Below are positions 17,025 through 27,181 of a DNA stretch of 63,685 bases, one piece after another (the stretch's first letter is position 1; every line of letters starts with the position of its first letter). Source of the stretch: Pusillimonas sp. (lineage in GTDB: Bacteria > Pseudomonadota > Gammaproteobacteria > Burkholderiales > Burkholderiaceae_B). The DNA is taken from assembly GCF_029263785.1 (NCBI RefSeq), contig NZ_JAJUFE010000011.1, positions 1-63,685 of the forward strand. Direction: 5' to 3'. Position numbers and translations under genes: made by a program. The notes beneath the pieces are model-generated. The model was not told the DNA's origin. It saw only the letters and a program-made list of their open reading frames with translations, and ran no database searches.

Positions 17025-17851
17025 GCGGTGCCTCCCGGCTGCCACTGGCCAAGGCCTATCCCGGTATACCAGGCGGGCATTGGCTTGTAATAGATTTGCC
17101 TGAATGGGCCGTTAGCAGCGCCGTGGGCCACCAGCCAGGTCCGGACTTCTTCGGCGCCGTTTCCGGCCTCATCAACATGGTTCGTGACGTAGTCGATCAA
17201 CGCCTCGTGATCGTCTTGCGCCAGCAAGCCTAAAAAACGTCGGTCGAACTCGTCGTTGACCATCCCCATGCGCGGCGTCGAGATGTCATGACTCAGTCCA
17301 CCAGTAGCCAAGATTGCAATACGCTGGGGTTGTGGATAGCGGCTTATGGCCCGGGACAGTAACTGCCCCCACTGCAGGGCCCGCTTCATGGTCGGCAGGG
17401 GTGGCTGAACACAGTTGACCATCAGCGGCACAATGCTGACCTCGTTTGCAATGCCTGCCAGAACCAGCGGGGTCAATACGCCATGGTCCAGAGTCAGTTC
17501 CATGGAAAACGCCGGATCGAACCCTTCGTGCAAGGCTACGTGCAGTATATGCGCCCCCAACTGCCTGTGACCCTTCAATGTGTGCTTTTCAGCTTTCAGC
17601 CAATGCTCGACGGGAGACTGATACGAATCGGTTGTGCCGATGCAAAACGCTGGAAGGTTGTCCAAAAAGAAGTTGTGGACGTGATCGTCGGAAATCACAA
17701 TGACGGCATCAGGGCTGGATCTGCGTAACGCTTCGCCCAATTCCTGGAACGCCTTGAAGATGTCGGTTCGATCAGCTTCAGGAATGGCATCCGGAAAATT
17801 GAGCATGACCGGGGTGTGGCTGCATGCGAACACGCCGACGAGCTCAGCCAT
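17021..17851 (-). CDS. Class III extradiol dioxygenase, LigB-like catalytic subunit
   Basis: 276 residues. The Fe(II)-site pattern of LigB (protocatechuate 4,5-dioxygenase beta) is visible: His12 in FACSHTPV, His57/His59 in SDDHVHNFF, the catalytic-type His in GGLSHDIS near 185, and a Glu in AEEVRTW near 240. It cleaves a catechol, gallate or protocatechuate-like ring. Its start overlaps the end of the LigA-like gene by 8 bp, indicating a coupled alpha-beta enzyme. Exact substrate unresolved. Confidence 0.88.
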   Translation of the reverse strand: MAELVGVFACSHTPVMLNFPDAIPEADRTDIFKAFQELGEALRRSSPDAVIVISDDHVHNFFLDNLPAFCIGTTDSYQSPVEHWLKAEKHTLKGHRQLGAHILHVALHEGFDPAFSMELTLDHGVLTPLVLAGIANEVSIVPLMVNCVQPPLPTMKRALQWGQLLSRAISRYPQPQRIAILATGGLSHDISTPRMGMVNDEFDRRFLGLLAQDDHEALIDYVTNHVDEAGNGAEEVRTWLVAHGAANGPFRQIYYKPMPAWYTGIGLGQWQPGGTA

Positions 17852-18158
17852 GATCGGTCTCCTGACGAATGACGGGCTCTATGGCCTTTAACGAGGCCAC
17901 AAAATCGCTCTCGGGAATACGCAGCCCCAGACAATGTGCCCGAAGCAGCAATGGGTTCACGCCCTGGAGATACATTGCACCGATATCGTTGTCGCGTATG
18001 GCTGCCTTAAGGTGTGCCGGCAGTGGCGCACTGGCCATGTATTGGTCAGGGTCTTTTTTATATTCTTCCAGAGCACTGGGCTGATGATGAATATCGTAAA
18101 GGATTCGACTCATCGCATAGCACTCGGGGGTGGGCATAGGGTGGCGCCAGTTCTGCAT
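17844..18158 (-). CDS. LigA-like dioxygenase alpha subunit
   Basis: 104 residues from the ATG at 18158, which shares one base with the upstream stop (TGATG). The region YMASAPLPAHLKAAIRDNDIGAMYLQGVNPLLL matches the small all-helical LigA domain that caps the LigB active site. Small alpha subunits of this type pair with a LigB-like partner, encoded immediately downstream. A longer in-frame reading upstream runs through the previous gene and is not credible. Confidence 0.87.
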   Translation of the reverse strand: MQNWRHPMPTPECYAMSRILYDIHHQPSALEEYKKDPDQYMASAPLPAHLKAAIRDNDIGAMYLQGVNPLLLRAHCLGLRIPESDFVASLKAIEPVIRQETDHG

Positions 18159-19318
18159 CACGACCTGACTCCTTCGCCTTTGACCTGCTTGCATAGCCAA
18201 TCGACTATCGTGGGCAATGTTGCGGGTGTCAGACCCATATGCCCCCCTGGAAACAGGCGAACACACTTGGGTGAACCCGTTTCGGTCAAAAGCGCGATGT
18301 CCTGCACCGGGCACTGCCTGTCTTCCTTGCCGTTTACCAGCAACAAAGGTGCACAAGGCTGGTCAAGTATCCCTTGATCCAGCAAGGACAAGCGTTTGAA
18401 ACCTTCGATGTATTCGGTGTCGTTGGTAGCACCCAGCATAAGTGACCGCGTTTCGACCAGCTCCATGAGATAACTGTCGGGATAGCGTGACGCCTCTACC
18501 CAGGCTGGTTGGAACATGTAGTGCGCGCCTCCACCCCAGTTCACGCATCCTGCCAAACGACCATGCATCAGATGTGCCAGCTTGGTCGCCCAATAACCCC
18601 CGAACGACCTGCCCAGGCATCCGATGCGCGATGCCTTGTACTGGGGCTGTTGCGCAATCCAGTCGAAGACCGTGATGAACTGGCGTTCGGCATCGGGAAC
18701 ACCTTTGACAGGAGATTCGCCGGTACCGGCATTGTCCATGGCAATGGTCGCTACCCCCTGCGCCAGAAACGCATCCGAAGCCGCAGTCATTTGTTCTTTA
18801 TAGGCGTCAACGCCTCCCCACATCACGACAACGGGGAACGGGGCTTGCCCGGCAGGCCGACGCTCGAGCAATACGATTTCTTTTCCCTCGCCCTGGCGCC
18901 CGTCAAAGGGAATGACAACGCGATTGACTGGATATTGCCAATACCTTGCACCCTTTACATAGGCGTCTCGTTCGGCGACCGCGCACCGGACCTTGGCAGG
19001 ATGATTGGGGCACGGAAAGCGGCCCATGAAGAACACGCCGCTGGCTTTCTGAAACAGCTGCGATGCCAATCCGGTGTTGCCGGAGTGTTCGGCTGCCCGA
19101 GCCTGCTCGAGTATGCCAAGCCCAAGCGCTTCCCAGTATTCGCCCCAGGCCTTGCCGTCCAGGCCCGGAACGCCCTGAATCCACTGGACTCCTTCATCTG
19201 CCGGCAGCGAGTTCATGGGATGGATACGCTTGGCAAGCCTGGCCAGCATCCACTGTTTAGCCTCGGCCAAAGTCTTGGGACGCCCCGACACCGTTGCGCC
19301 CGTTAACGTGTCGTTCAA
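18158..19318 (-). CDS. Alpha/beta hydrolase (FrsA/DUF1100-like) with N-terminal cap
   Basis: 386 residues; TTG start supported by GGAGACAGCA just upstream. The first about 130 residues are a helical cap; the hydrolase core carries GRSFGGY with nucleophile Ser238, an acid near NGKEDRQ and a His in PGGHMG. The architecture recalls hydrolases such as 2,6-dihydroxypseudooxynicotine hydrolase that cut C-C or ester bonds in aromatic breakdown. It is the first gene of the dioxygenase/transporter operon and divergent from the FAD monooxygenase. Reaction not assignable. Confidence 0.8.
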   Translation of the reverse strand: MNDTLTGATVSGRPKTLAEAKQWMLARLAKRIHPMNSLPADEGVQWIQGVPGLDGKAWGEYWEALGLGILEQARAAEHSGNTGLASQLFQKASGVFFMGRFPCPNHPAKVRCAVAERDAYVKGARYWQYPVNRVVIPFDGRQGEGKEIVLLERRPAGQAPFPVVVMWGGVDAYKEQMTAASDAFLAQGVATIAMDNAGTGESPVKGVPDAERQFITVFDWIAQQPQYKASRIGCLGRSFGGYWATKLAHLMHGRLAGCVNWGGGAHYMFQPAWVEASRYPDSYLMELVETRSLMLGATNDTEYIEGFKRLSLLDQGILDQPCAPLLLVNGKEDRQCPVQDIALLTETGSPKCVRLFPGGHMGLTPATLPTIVDWLCKQVKGEGVRS

Positions 19319-19661
19319 TGCTGTCTCCGATTTCTTGTAATTGCCGGCGCCCGCACAAGGCCATGACGCAACGGCTGATGGTTTAGATCATAGGGACGCA
19401 ACCTCGTTCGTACTGTGCCAATTCAGCACAATCTTTTGACTGTTTCTGCACCTTCGGTGGTGGACTGCTGGATGGTGGGCCGGCAATCACGCCCGGAACG
19501 CTTCAAGCCCGGGTGGAAAGCCCGGCAGTTTTTGCTCGTACGCGCACCTTCTTTTGACCGAACGTGCGAAAGCATGACAGGCGTATTGACCTGGTTCAGG
19601 GCTTGCCGACTTAATACGCTCAACTGGCAAGCCAATCTCCCAAGCACCGACCAATACGATC
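19319..19661. promoter_or_regulatory. Divergent intergenic region between hydrolase and FAD monooxygenase genes
   Basis: 343 bp without a credible gene. It contains TGTGC-N7-GCACA (19414-19430), a possible operator, and a short GC stem (19509-19525) followed by TTTTT that could act as an attenuator in the leader towards the monooxygenase. TTGACC at 19587 with TTAAT about 18-19 bp downstream is a weak promoter candidate. The AraC protein encoded at the operon's end may act here. Confidence 0.35.
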
Positions 19662-20786
19662 ATGAAACACCACAGAACAGCTCTGATAGTAGGGGGTGGA
19701 ATCGCAGGGATGTCCGCCGCGATAGAACTTTCCAAGGCAGGTCTGGACGTGGATCTTATCGACATTGATCCTGATTGGCGCGTGTATGGCGCCGGCATCA
19801 CGATTACAAGCCCCACCCTGCGAGCTTTCCAACACTTGGGAATACTCGACGAGGTCATGGCGCACGCCTACACGGGCGACGGCATCCAGATATGCAATGT
19901 GCAGGGAGAGCCCATCAACCTTGTTCATACACCCAGCGTGGGCGGGCCAGACATCCCTGGATGCGGCGGAATCATGCGTCCGGTATTGCACCAGATCATT
20001 TCCGGGCGGGTGAAACAACTGCCGATACGGGTACGGCTGGGCATAACCGTCGACTCGCTTGCAACTACACCAAGTTCTGTGGATGTCACGTTCTCTGACG
20101 GCAGCCAGGGTTCCTATGACTTTCTGGTGGGCGCCGACGGCCTGTTCTCGCGCATACGCAATCTGATCCTGCCTGGTGCTCCGCATCCCGAATACCAGGG
20201 GCAGACCTGCTGGCGGCTGGCAACCGCTCGTCCGCCCGATGTAAAGCGAAGAATGTTTTTCCTGGGAGGCAGGGTCAAGGTCGGACTGACGCCCGTCTCC
20301 CGCGACCAGATGTACATGTTTTTGCTGCAGACCACTCCGCGTCCGCCCCACCTGCCGGACAACGAGCTTCCGGACAGGTTAAGAAACCTGCTGGAGGGAT
20401 ATGGCGGCCAACTGCAAACCATCCGCGAAAACCTGGGTCCCGGTGCCAACATCATCATGCGGCCGCTCGAGGCATTTGTTCTGCCCAAACCTTGGCATGT
20501 CGGCCGCGTCTTATTGATCGGCGACGCCGCGCATCCCACAACGCCACAGCTCGCATCGGGCGCGGGAATGGCGGTTGAGGACGCTCTTGTACTGGGTCAG
20601 GAAGCCGCCAGGCATGCCGACATCGGGCGGATATTCGAAGGATTCATGAACCGGCGTTACGAACGTTGCCGCCTGGTGGTAAACAACTCTATCGAAATCG
20701 GAAGGCGCGAGCAGCGCGGTGCACCGCCTTCCGAGCAAACCCGTCTGGTCGAAGAGTCGCTTATTGCGCTGGCCGAGCCAATTTGA
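19662..20786 (+). CDS. FAD-dependent aromatic-ring monooxygenase
   Basis: 374 residues. The dinucleotide motif VGGGIAGMSAAIEL starts near residue 9; the second FAD motif is GDAAHPTTPQLASGAGMAVEDA near 288, and a DG-type motif lies at VGADGLFSRIR near 160. This is the p-hydroxybenzoate/salicylate/6-hydroxynicotinate hydroxylase class, which adds a hydroxyl to an aromatic ring using NAD(P)H and O2. It could prepare the dihydroxylated ring for the LigAB-like dioxygenase encoded divergently. Only a weak ribosome site is seen. Confidence 0.87.
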   Translation: MKHHRTALIVGGGIAGMSAAIELSKAGLDVDLIDIDPDWRVYGAGITITSPTLRAFQHLGILDEVMAHAYTGDGIQICNVQGEPINLVHTPSVGGPDIPGCGGIMRPVLHQIISGRVKQLPIRVRLGITVDSLATTPSSVDVTFSDGSQGSYDFLVGADGLFSRIRNLILPGAPHPEYQGQTCWRLATARPPDVKRRMFFLGGRVKVGLTPVSRDQMYMFLLQTTPRPPHLPDNELPDRLRNLLEGYGGQLQTIRENLGPGANIIMRPLEAFVLPKPWHVGRVLLIGDAAHPTTPQLASGAGMAVEDALVLGQEAARHADIGRIFEGFMNRRYERCRLVVNNSIEIGRREQRGAPPSEQTRLVEESLIALAEPI

Positions 20787-20794
20787 ACCTGTGG

Positions 20795-21994
20795 TCAGAC
20801 GGATGCGCCCGGTGTTCCGGCACCCATTCTGAAGCCCCGGGCGGTCAGGAACCACACAAAGGCCAGGGCCGCAGCCAGCAAGAACACCATTCGAGACCCC
20901 CCGTGCGACGTAATTACGCCGCCCAGCGCCGCGCCCGCGAACACACCCAAAGACTGCGCCGTGTTGTAGAAACCCAGGGCAAGGCCTTTGTATTCCACCG
21001 GGGCTACCCGCGAGACCAGCGAGGGCTGGAGAGCCTCGAGAATATTGAAGGCTATGAAAAAGCCCACAAACAGAATGACCAGCGTATAAAAGTTTTGACT
21101 GGCCAGGGGCATCAGTGCCAGCACCACGGCCAGGCCGGCAACGGCAATTTCCAGCGCCACTTTGTGAATGCGCCGTGTCTCGGTATAGAACACCGCAGGC
21201 ACCATCAAAATAAACGACAGCAAGATTACCGGCAGGTAAACCTCCCACAAGTTTGCCGAATCGTAGCCGCCCAAGGCAGACAGCAGCCCCGGTGCCACCA
21301 TGAAGATCGCCATCAAGATGAAGTGCAAACAGAACACCCCGAAGTTCAGGCGCAGCAAACCAGCGTGAGACAACACGTCACGAGCACGAGCCTGAACGAT
21401 GGGCTTTTCGATACGCGGGGCTGAGGGAACCAGGGCCACGGCGATGAACAGACACACGAAGCCCAGCAGGCTTATCGCCCAGAACAGGCCCGAAAGGCCA
21501 AACCGGCCAACCAGCAGAGGTGAAAGCACTAACGATGCGGCAAACGAGATGCCTATCGAACCTCCGACCATGGCCATGGCCCGGGTGCGTACTTCGGGGC
21601 GGGTCGAGTCAGCGATCCAGGCGGTAATGGCGGCCGATACGGCCCCTAATCCCTGCACCACACGACCGGCAATGATCCAGTTGATGTTGTCGGCCAGCGC
21701 GCAAATGATGCCGCCGGCGGTAAACAGGACCATTCCGAATACGATGACAGCACGCCGGCCATATCGGTCAGACGCCATGCCAAGCGGTATTTGCAGCAGT
21801 GCTTGTGTCAGCCCGTACGCCCCAAGCGCGATTCCGACCTTGGTGGCGTTGTCGCCGCCAGGCACTGACAGCGCGGCGACAGCAAAAATAGGTGTCAAAA
21901 GAAACAAACCCAGCATGCGCGAGGCAAACAACAAAGACAGCATGATGCTGGCACGCCTCTCGCCGGCGGTAAGCTTCAGTTTGGTGGGTTGCAT
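20795..21994 (-). CDS. MFS transporter
   Basis: 399 residues from the ATG at 21994, which has GAGGGA upstream; a TTG start 8 codons earlier is weaker. Twelve hydrophobic segments, with the MFS signature GMASDRYGRR after helix 2 and a GGSRMVFLLAAAL region near the end. Resembles the YajR/multidrug-type family. It is divergent from uvrA and converges with the FAD monooxygenase gene 8 bp away. Substrate unknown; drug or metabolite efflux is possible. Confidence 0.88.
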   Translation of the reverse strand: MQPTKLKLTAGERRASIMLSLLFASRMLGLFLLTPIFAVAALSVPGGDNATKVGIALGAYGLTQALLQIPLGMASDRYGRRAVIVFGMVLFTAGGIICALADNINWIIAGRVVQGLGAVSAAITAWIADSTRPEVRTRAMAMVGGSIGISFAASLVLSPLLVGRFGLSGLFWAISLLGFVCLFIAVALVPSAPRIEKPIVQARARDVLSHAGLLRLNFGVFCLHFILMAIFMVAPGLLSALGGYDSANLWEVYLPVILLSFILMVPAVFYTETRRIHKVALEIAVAGLAVVLALMPLASQNFYTLVILFVGFFIAFNILEALQPSLVSRVAPVEYKGLALGFYNTAQSLGVFAGAALGGVITSHGGSRMVFLLAAALAFVWFLTARGFRMGAGTPGASV

Positions 21995-22086
21995 CGTTCC
22001 CTCATGAAGAAGGCTCAAGTATAAACAAGCTCGAAGTGGCCCGGCGCGCTATAGTAATGAGTTGGCCTTCAAAACTGTAGAACCTG

Positions 22087-24933
22087 ATGGAAGCAATTCG
22101 CATCCGGGGCGCCCGTACGCACAACCTCAAAAACGTGTCAGTTGATCTGCCTCGCCACAAGCTGGTGGTGGTAACGGGTTTATCGGGCTCGGGAAAATCG
22201 TCGCTGGCTTTCGATACGTTGTATGCCGAGGGGCAGCGCCGTTATGTCGAAAGCCTGTCAGCGTATGCGCGGCAGTTCCTGCAACTGATGGACAAACCCG
22301 ACGTTGACCTGATTGAAGGCTTGTCGCCGGCCATCTCGATAGAGCAAAAATCGGCGGGGCACAACCCTCGTTCCACCGTCGGGACGATTACCGAGATTCA
22401 TGACTACCTGCGCTTGCTGTATGCACGCGTCGGTACGCCGTACTGTCCCGAGCATGGTCTCCCCTTGCAGGCTCAAAGCGTCAGCCAGATGATTGATCAG
22501 GCCATGAACTGGGCGCCCAACACCCGGCTTGCCATTCTGGCTCCGATAGCTCGTGCGCGTAAAGGCAGCTTTGAGGATGAACGTGCCGGCCTGCAGGCCC
22601 AGGGCTTTGTACGCCTGCGTGTCGATGGCGAGATGCTCGAAATCGACACCTTGCCACCTCTCAAGAAAACTGAAAAACACGATCTCGATGTGGTGGTGGA
22701 TCGTTTGCGCATCAAGCCGGAAAGCCGTCAGCGGCTTGCAGAAAGCTTCGAAACTGCGCTGAAGCTGGCAGACGGCCGGGCCATTGCATTGAATATGGAC
22801 TCGGGGGACGAGCTGGCGTTTTCAAGTCATTACGCCTGCCCGGCTTGTCATCATAGCCTGCCCGAACTTGAGCCCCGACTATTCAGTTTCAACAATCCGG
22901 TCGGTGCCTGTCCGCGGTGTGACGGGTTGGGGCAGGTGGATTATTTTGACCCGAAGCGAGTCGTCGCCTTTCCCGAGCTCAGTCTGGCCAGCGGTGCCAT
23001 CAGTGGCTGGGATCGCAGAAATGCGTTCACCCATTCATTGCTTACCAGTTTGGCCGCTCATTACGAGTTCGATCTGGACACCCCTTTCAATGAACTTGAC
23101 GAGCATGTACGGCAACGTGTGCTGTACGGATCCGGCGACGAAGAAATCGCCTTCGTGTATCTGAACGAAAAAGGCCGCAGTACCGTCAAGAAGCATGCAT
23201 TCGAAGGAGTGATTCCAAACCTGGAGCGGCGCTGGCGTGAAACTGATTCAAGTGCGGTGCGCGAAGAGCTCGGCAAGTATCGCAACACACAGACCTGCCC
23301 TGCCTGCGAAGGATCAAGGTTGCGCGTCGAAGCGCGTAATGTGCTGATTGGTAGCGAACCCGGCAAGCAACAGCGCCGGGGACGTGCCATCTATGAAGTC
23401 GAAGCCCTGTCATTGGCCGCCTGCCTGAAATGGTTCCAGGAACTGGAACTGACGGGCGCCAAAAAAGAAGTAGCAGAGCGCATTACCCGCGAAATCGAAT
23501 CACGGCTCCAGTTCCTGAATAACGTCGGCTTGAATTATCTGTCGCTGGATCGCAGCGCCGACACAATCTCGGGCGGCGAAGCACAGCGCATCCGGCTGGC
23601 AAGCCAGATCGGATCGGGTCTGACCGGCGTGATGTATGTGCTGGACGAACCATCGATCGGGCTGCACCAGCGCGACAACGACCGGCTTATCGAAACCTTG
23701 CGACATCTGCGCGACCTGGGCAACAGCGTGATCGTCGTCGAACACGACGAAGACATGATCCGGTCGGCCGACCACGTTATCGACATGGGTCCCGGTGCAG
23801 GCGAACATGGCGGTCGGGTCGTCGCGCAGGGTACGCCACAAGATCTGCAGGAAAACGCCGAATCGCTCACGGGGCAATACCTCAGCGGCAAGCGTCGCAT
23901 CGAGATTGGCGAGCGCAGACCGGTCACGCCCGACCAGCACTGGCTGCGTATCAATGGTTGCACCGGCAATAACCTCAAATCGGTCGACCTGGCCATCCCC
24001 GCGGGGCGGCTGGTGTGCATTACAGGGGTGTCCGGCTCCGGCAAGTCCACTCTGATCAACGACACGCTGGCCAAGGCCGTATCGCAGGAACTGCACCGCA
24101 GCCAGGCAGAGCCTGCCCCATTCGAGTCCATGGAAGGGCTCTCTGAATTCGACAAGATCATCAGCGTTGACCAGAGCCCCATCGGTCGCACCCCGCGCAG
24201 TAACCCGGCCACGTATACCGGCATGTTTACGCCCATCCGCGAACTGTTTGCCGGCGTGCCGGAGGCACGTACGCGTGGCTACGATCCCGGCCGTTTTTCA
24301 TTCAACGTAAAGGGCGGACGCTGCGAGGCCTGCCAGGGCGACGGCGTCATCAAGGTTGAAATGCATTTTCTGCCCGACATGTACGTGCCCTGCGATGTGT
24401 GTGGCGGAAAGCGCTACAACCGCGAGACCCTGGACATTCGCTATCGTGGCCGCAATATCAGCGAGGTGCTGGACCTGACCGTGCAACAGGCCCTTGAATA
24501 CTTCGATGCAGTACCAACGATTGCCCGCAAGCTCAAGACGCTCATGGACGTAGGGTTGTCTTACGTGCGCCTGGGCCAGAGCGCCACCACGCTGTCCGGC
24601 GGCGAGGCACAACGCGTCAAATTATCGCTTGAGCTTTCAAAGCGAAGTACCGGCAAAACCCTGTACATCCTTGACGAACCCACTACCGGCCTGCATTTTG
24701 AAGATATCTCGCTGTTGCTGGATGTCGTTCGCAAGCTGGTCGACAGCGGCAACACGGTCGTCATCATCGAACACAATCTGGATGTGATCAAGACAGCCGA
24801 CTGGGTGATCGACATGGGGCCGGAAGGCGGCGCCGGCGGCGGACGCATCATGGTGCAAGGCACTCCCGAAGATGTCGCCGCACATCCGGAAAGCCACACG
24901 GGCCGTTATCTGAAGGAAGTGCTGAAGGGTTAA
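22087..24933 (+). CDS. uvrA: Excinuclease ABC subunit A
   Basis: 948 residues. Two ABC ATPase modules: Walker A at 31-39 (GLSGSGKSS) and 647-654 (GVSGSGKS), with signatures SGGEAQR in both halves. Zinc-binding CxxC pairs are seen near CPACHHS and in the second module near CEACQGDG and CDVCGG. It scans DNA for bulky lesions with UvrB in nucleotide excision repair. No LexA-type CTG-N10-CAG site was found in the 92-bp gap to the divergent MFS gene. Its 3' end carries a short tandem duplication. Confidence 0.98.
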   Translation: MEAIRIRGARTHNLKNVSVDLPRHKLVVVTGLSGSGKSSLAFDTLYAEGQRRYVESLSAYARQFLQLMDKPDVDLIEGLSPAISIEQKSAGHNPRSTVGTITEIHDYLRLLYARVGTPYCPEHGLPLQAQSVSQMIDQAMNWAPNTRLAILAPIARARKGSFEDERAGLQAQGFVRLRVDGEMLEIDTLPPLKKTEKHDLDVVVDRLRIKPESRQRLAESFETALKLADGRAIALNMDSGDELAFSSHYACPACHHSLPELEPRLFSFNNPVGACPRCDGLGQVDYFDPKRVVAFPELSLASGAISGWDRRNAFTHSLLTSLAAHYEFDLDTPFNELDEHVRQRVLYGSGDEEIAFVYLNEKGRSTVKKHAFEGVIPNLERRWRETDSSAVREELGKYRNTQTCPACEGSRLRVEARNVLIGSEPGKQQRRGRAIYEVEALSLAACLKWFQELELTGAKKEVAERITREIESRLQFLNNVGLNYLSLDRSADTISGGEAQRIRLASQIGSGLTGVMYVLDEPSIGLHQRDNDRLIETLRHLRDLGNSVIVVEHDEDMIRSADHVIDMGPGAGEHGGRVVAQGTPQDLQENAESLTGQYLSGKRRIEIGERRPVTPDQHWLRINGCTGNNLKSVDLAIPAGRLVCITGVSGSGKSTLINDTLAKAVSQELHRSQAEPAPFESMEGLSEFDKIISVDQSPIGRTPRSNPATYTGMFTPIRELFAGVPEARTRGYDPGRFSFNVKGGRCEACQGDGVIKVEMHFLPDMYVPCDVCGGKRYNRETLDIRYRGRNISEVLDLTVQQALEYFDAVPTIARKLKTLMDVGLSYVRLGQSATTLSGGEAQRVKLSLELSKRSTGKTLYILDEPTTGLHFEDISLLLDVVRKLVDSGNTVVIIEHNLDVIKTADWVIDMGPEGGAGGGRIMVQGTPEDVAAHPESHTGRYLKEVLKG

Positions 24934-24949
24934 AGGAAGTGCTGAAGGG
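24913..24949 (+). repeat. 20-bp tandem duplication over the uvrA stop
   Basis: The 17-base string AAGGAAGTGCTGAAGGG occurs at 24913-24929 and again at 24933-24949, a 20-bp period. The first copy encodes the final KEVLKG of UvrA and ends in TAA; the second is followed by TAG. It looks like a replication-slippage duplication of the gene's last codons that left the protein intact. Confidence 0.8.
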
Positions 24950-24955
24950 CTAGTC

Positions 24956-26086
24956 TCAGTCCATCCGAAACAATTCGCGATGCTCGCGAATGGCGTACCG
25001 GTCGGTCATGCCCGCTATGTAGTCGGCAATGGCCCGCGCTTGTTCGACCTCATCATCGCGCCGGTATTCATCCTTAAGCAAGCGCGGCTCGTTGATAAAA
25101 GCCACAAACAGCTCGCGAACGATACGACGCGCCTTGGTCGTCATGCGCATCACTTGGCTATGCCGGTACAGATTATTCAGCAAGAAGCGTTTCAGCGCAT
25201 CCGCCTGAGCCCTCATGGGAGCCGAAAATGCGGCCAACGGCTCGGAGGCGCGCACGTCGTCGGCACTGCCTGGCCGCACACGCCTGATGTTGGCCAGTGT
25301 GGTCTCGGTCAGATCAACGATCAGAGTGTTGATCATGGCGCGGATAGTTTCGGCAATGGCCCGCTGGCGTTCCAGGTTGGGGTACTTTCGCATCACCGCT
25401 GCGTGGTGCGTAGCGAAAATCTCGATCTGCATCAGCTGCTCGATGCGTATCAGGCCCGAGCGCAGCCCGTCATCGACATCGTGGTTGTTATAGGCGATCT
25501 CATCAGCCAGGTTGGCGATTTGCGCCTCGAGAGACGGCTGGGTACGCTCGATAAATCGACGACCCACTTCGCCAAGCTCGCGCGCATGCTTGACGGAACA
25601 GTGCTTCAAAATGCCCTCACGGGTTTCAAAGCACAAGTTCAGGCCATTGAATGCGGCGTAGCGTTCTTCAAGCTCGTCAACCACCCGCAAGCTCTGAAGG
25701 TTATGCTCAAACCCGCCTGCGGCCGGTGCCATCTCACGCATGCAGGCATTAAGTTCATCCTGGCCGGCGTGTCCAAACGGCGTGTGGCCCAAATCGTGAG
25801 CCAGGGAGATAGCCTCTGTCAGGTCTTCGTGCAGGCCCAGGTTTCGCGCCAGGGTGCGGGCGATCTGGGCCACCTCGATGCTGTGGGTCAATCGGGTGCG
25901 AAACAGATCGCCTTCGTGGTTCACGAAGACTTGGGTCTTGTATTCAAGCAGCCGGAAGGCGTTGCAATGGATGATGCGATCGCGATCACGTTGAAACTGC
26001 GACCGATTGGCGGGTGGTTCTTCGGGATGCGGGCGGCCCCGGGTGCGGGCTGGGTCACAAGCATAAGGCGCCAATGCCGTCACCAT
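24956..26086 (-). CDS. dgt: Deoxyguanosinetriphosphate triphosphohydrolase-like protein
   Basis: 376 residues from the ATG at 26086; GTG at 26089 is an alternative, and the GGAGG site overlapping the aroB end is only three bases before this ATG. HD-domain metal ligands are visible: His in [12 protein letters not shown], the HD pair in [14 protein letters not shown], and a later Asp in [12 protein letters not shown]. It hydrolyses dGTP or related dNTPs to nucleoside and triphosphate. It lies 7 bp after aroB and is likely the last gene of aroK-aroB-dgt. Confidence 0.92.
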   Translation of the reverse strand: MVTALAPYACDPARTRGRPHPEEPPANRSQFQRDRDRIIHCNAFRLLEYKTQVFVNHEGDLFRTRLTHSIEVAQIARTLARNLGLHEDLTEAISLAHDLGHTPFGHAGQDELNACMREMAPAAGGFEHNLQSLRVVDELEERYAAFNGLNLCFETREGILKHCSVKHARELGEVGRRFIERTQPSLEAQIANLADEIAYNNHDVDDGLRSGLIRIEQLMQIEIFATHHAAVMRKYPNLERQRAIAETIRAMINTLIVDLTETTLANIRRVRPGSADDVRASEPLAAFSAPMRAQADALKRFLLNNLYRHSQVMRMTTKARRIVRELFVAFINEPRLLKDEYRRDDEVEQARAIADYIAGMTDRYAIREHRELFRMD

Positions 26087-26095
26087 CACCCTCCG

Positions 26096-27181
26096 TCAGC
26101 CCTGCACCACACTGGTACGCAGCAACACCTCACGCACGGCGTCGTCCGGTGCCGTCTGGCACACTGCCTTGCCTATTTCGGGCAGGAGTACAAATCGAAT
26201 CTGGCCGCCTTCGGCCTTTTTATCGACCTGCATGTACTCAAGCCAACGCTCGACCCCCAGATCGGGCGGAGTATCGGGGCAACCGATTTCGCGAACCAGC
26301 GACCGGATTCGTTCGACATCGTCGCGGGGCAAGCCAAGCACAAGGGAGGAAAGCTCGGCAGCCTGGATCATGCCGCAACCAACCGCTTCGCCATGAAGCC
26401 ACTGTCCGAACCCCAGGCCGGCTTCGATAGCGTGACCGAAGGTGTGGCCAAAATTGAGTATGGCCCGCAAGCCGGATTCGCGCTCGTCGCGGGACACGAC
26501 GTACGACTTGAGTTCACAAGACCTGCGTATGGCGTGAACGATGGCGGCCTCGTCCAGTGCGCGCAGGGCAGCAACGTTTTGCTCGCACCAGGCGAAGAAT
26601 TCGGCGTCGATGATCGCACCGTATTTAACGACCTCGGCCAAACCCGCCGAGATCTCGCGCGCAGGCAAGGTTTTCAGGACATCGACATCGATCTCGACCG
26701 CAACCGGCTGATAAAACGCGCCGATCATGTTCTTGCCCAATGGGTGGTTCACGCCCGTCTTGCCGCCGACAGAAGAATCGACCTGGGCCAGCAAGGTGGT
26801 GGGAATCTGCACGAACCGGATTCCACGCATATAGCAGGCCGCGGCAAATCCGCCCATGTCTCCGATGACACCGCCCCCCAGCGCGACCAGCACAGCCTTA
26901 CGGTCGAAACGGTGTTCCAGCAGGGCGTCAAATACTAGGTTGAGCGTTTGCAGGTCTTTGTATTTCTCGCCGTCGGGCAATTCGATGCGCAGTACACGGT
27001 GACCGGCGGCACGAAGCGCCTGCTCGACCCGATCCGCATAAAACCCGGCGACTGCAGGATTGGTAACCAATGCCACGGCAGTGGCATCCGCCGGAATGCT
27101 TTGAGCCAGATGGTCAAGGCGCCCGGGTTGAATATGAATGGGATAAGAGCCGCCTGGCGTCTCAACTTGTACGGTGTTCAT
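26096..27181 (-). CDS. aroB: 3-Dehydroquinate synthase
   Basis: 361 residues from the ATG at 27181. The glycine-rich GGGVIGDMGGFAAACYMRG near 100 binds NAD, and metal ligands are in the C-terminal helical domain, including His in LNFGHTFGHAIE. It converts DAHP to 3-dehydroquinate, the second shikimate step. The start lies inside the last codons of aroK (20-bp overlap), so the two are co-translated. Confidence 0.97.
   Translation of the reverse strand: MNTVQVETPGGSYPIHIQPGRLDHLAQSIPADATAVALVTNPAVAGFYADRVEQALRAAGHRVLRIELPDGEKYKDLQTLNLVFDALLEHRFDRKAVLVALGGGVIGDMGGFAAACYMRGIRFVQIPTTLLAQVDSSVGGKTGVNHPLGKNMIGAFYQPVAVEIDVDVLKTLPAREISAGLAEVVKYGAIIDAEFFAWCEQNVAALRALDEAAIVHAIRRSCELKSYVVSRDERESGLRAILNFGHTFGHAIEAGLGFGQWLHGEAVGCGMIQAAELSSLVLGLPRDDVERIRSLVREIGCPDTPPDLGVERWLEYMQVDKKAEGGQIRFVLLPEIGKAVCQTAPDDAVREVLLRTSVVQG

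Noticed and set aside
21995-22086. LexA box controlling uvrA
   Set aside because: No CTG-N10-CAG match was found in the intergenic region.
24980-26938. 652-codon plus-strand open frame antisense to dgt and aroB
   Set aside because: It lies opposite two clear housekeeping genes, shows no domain features, and such long antisense frames are common in GC-rich DNA.
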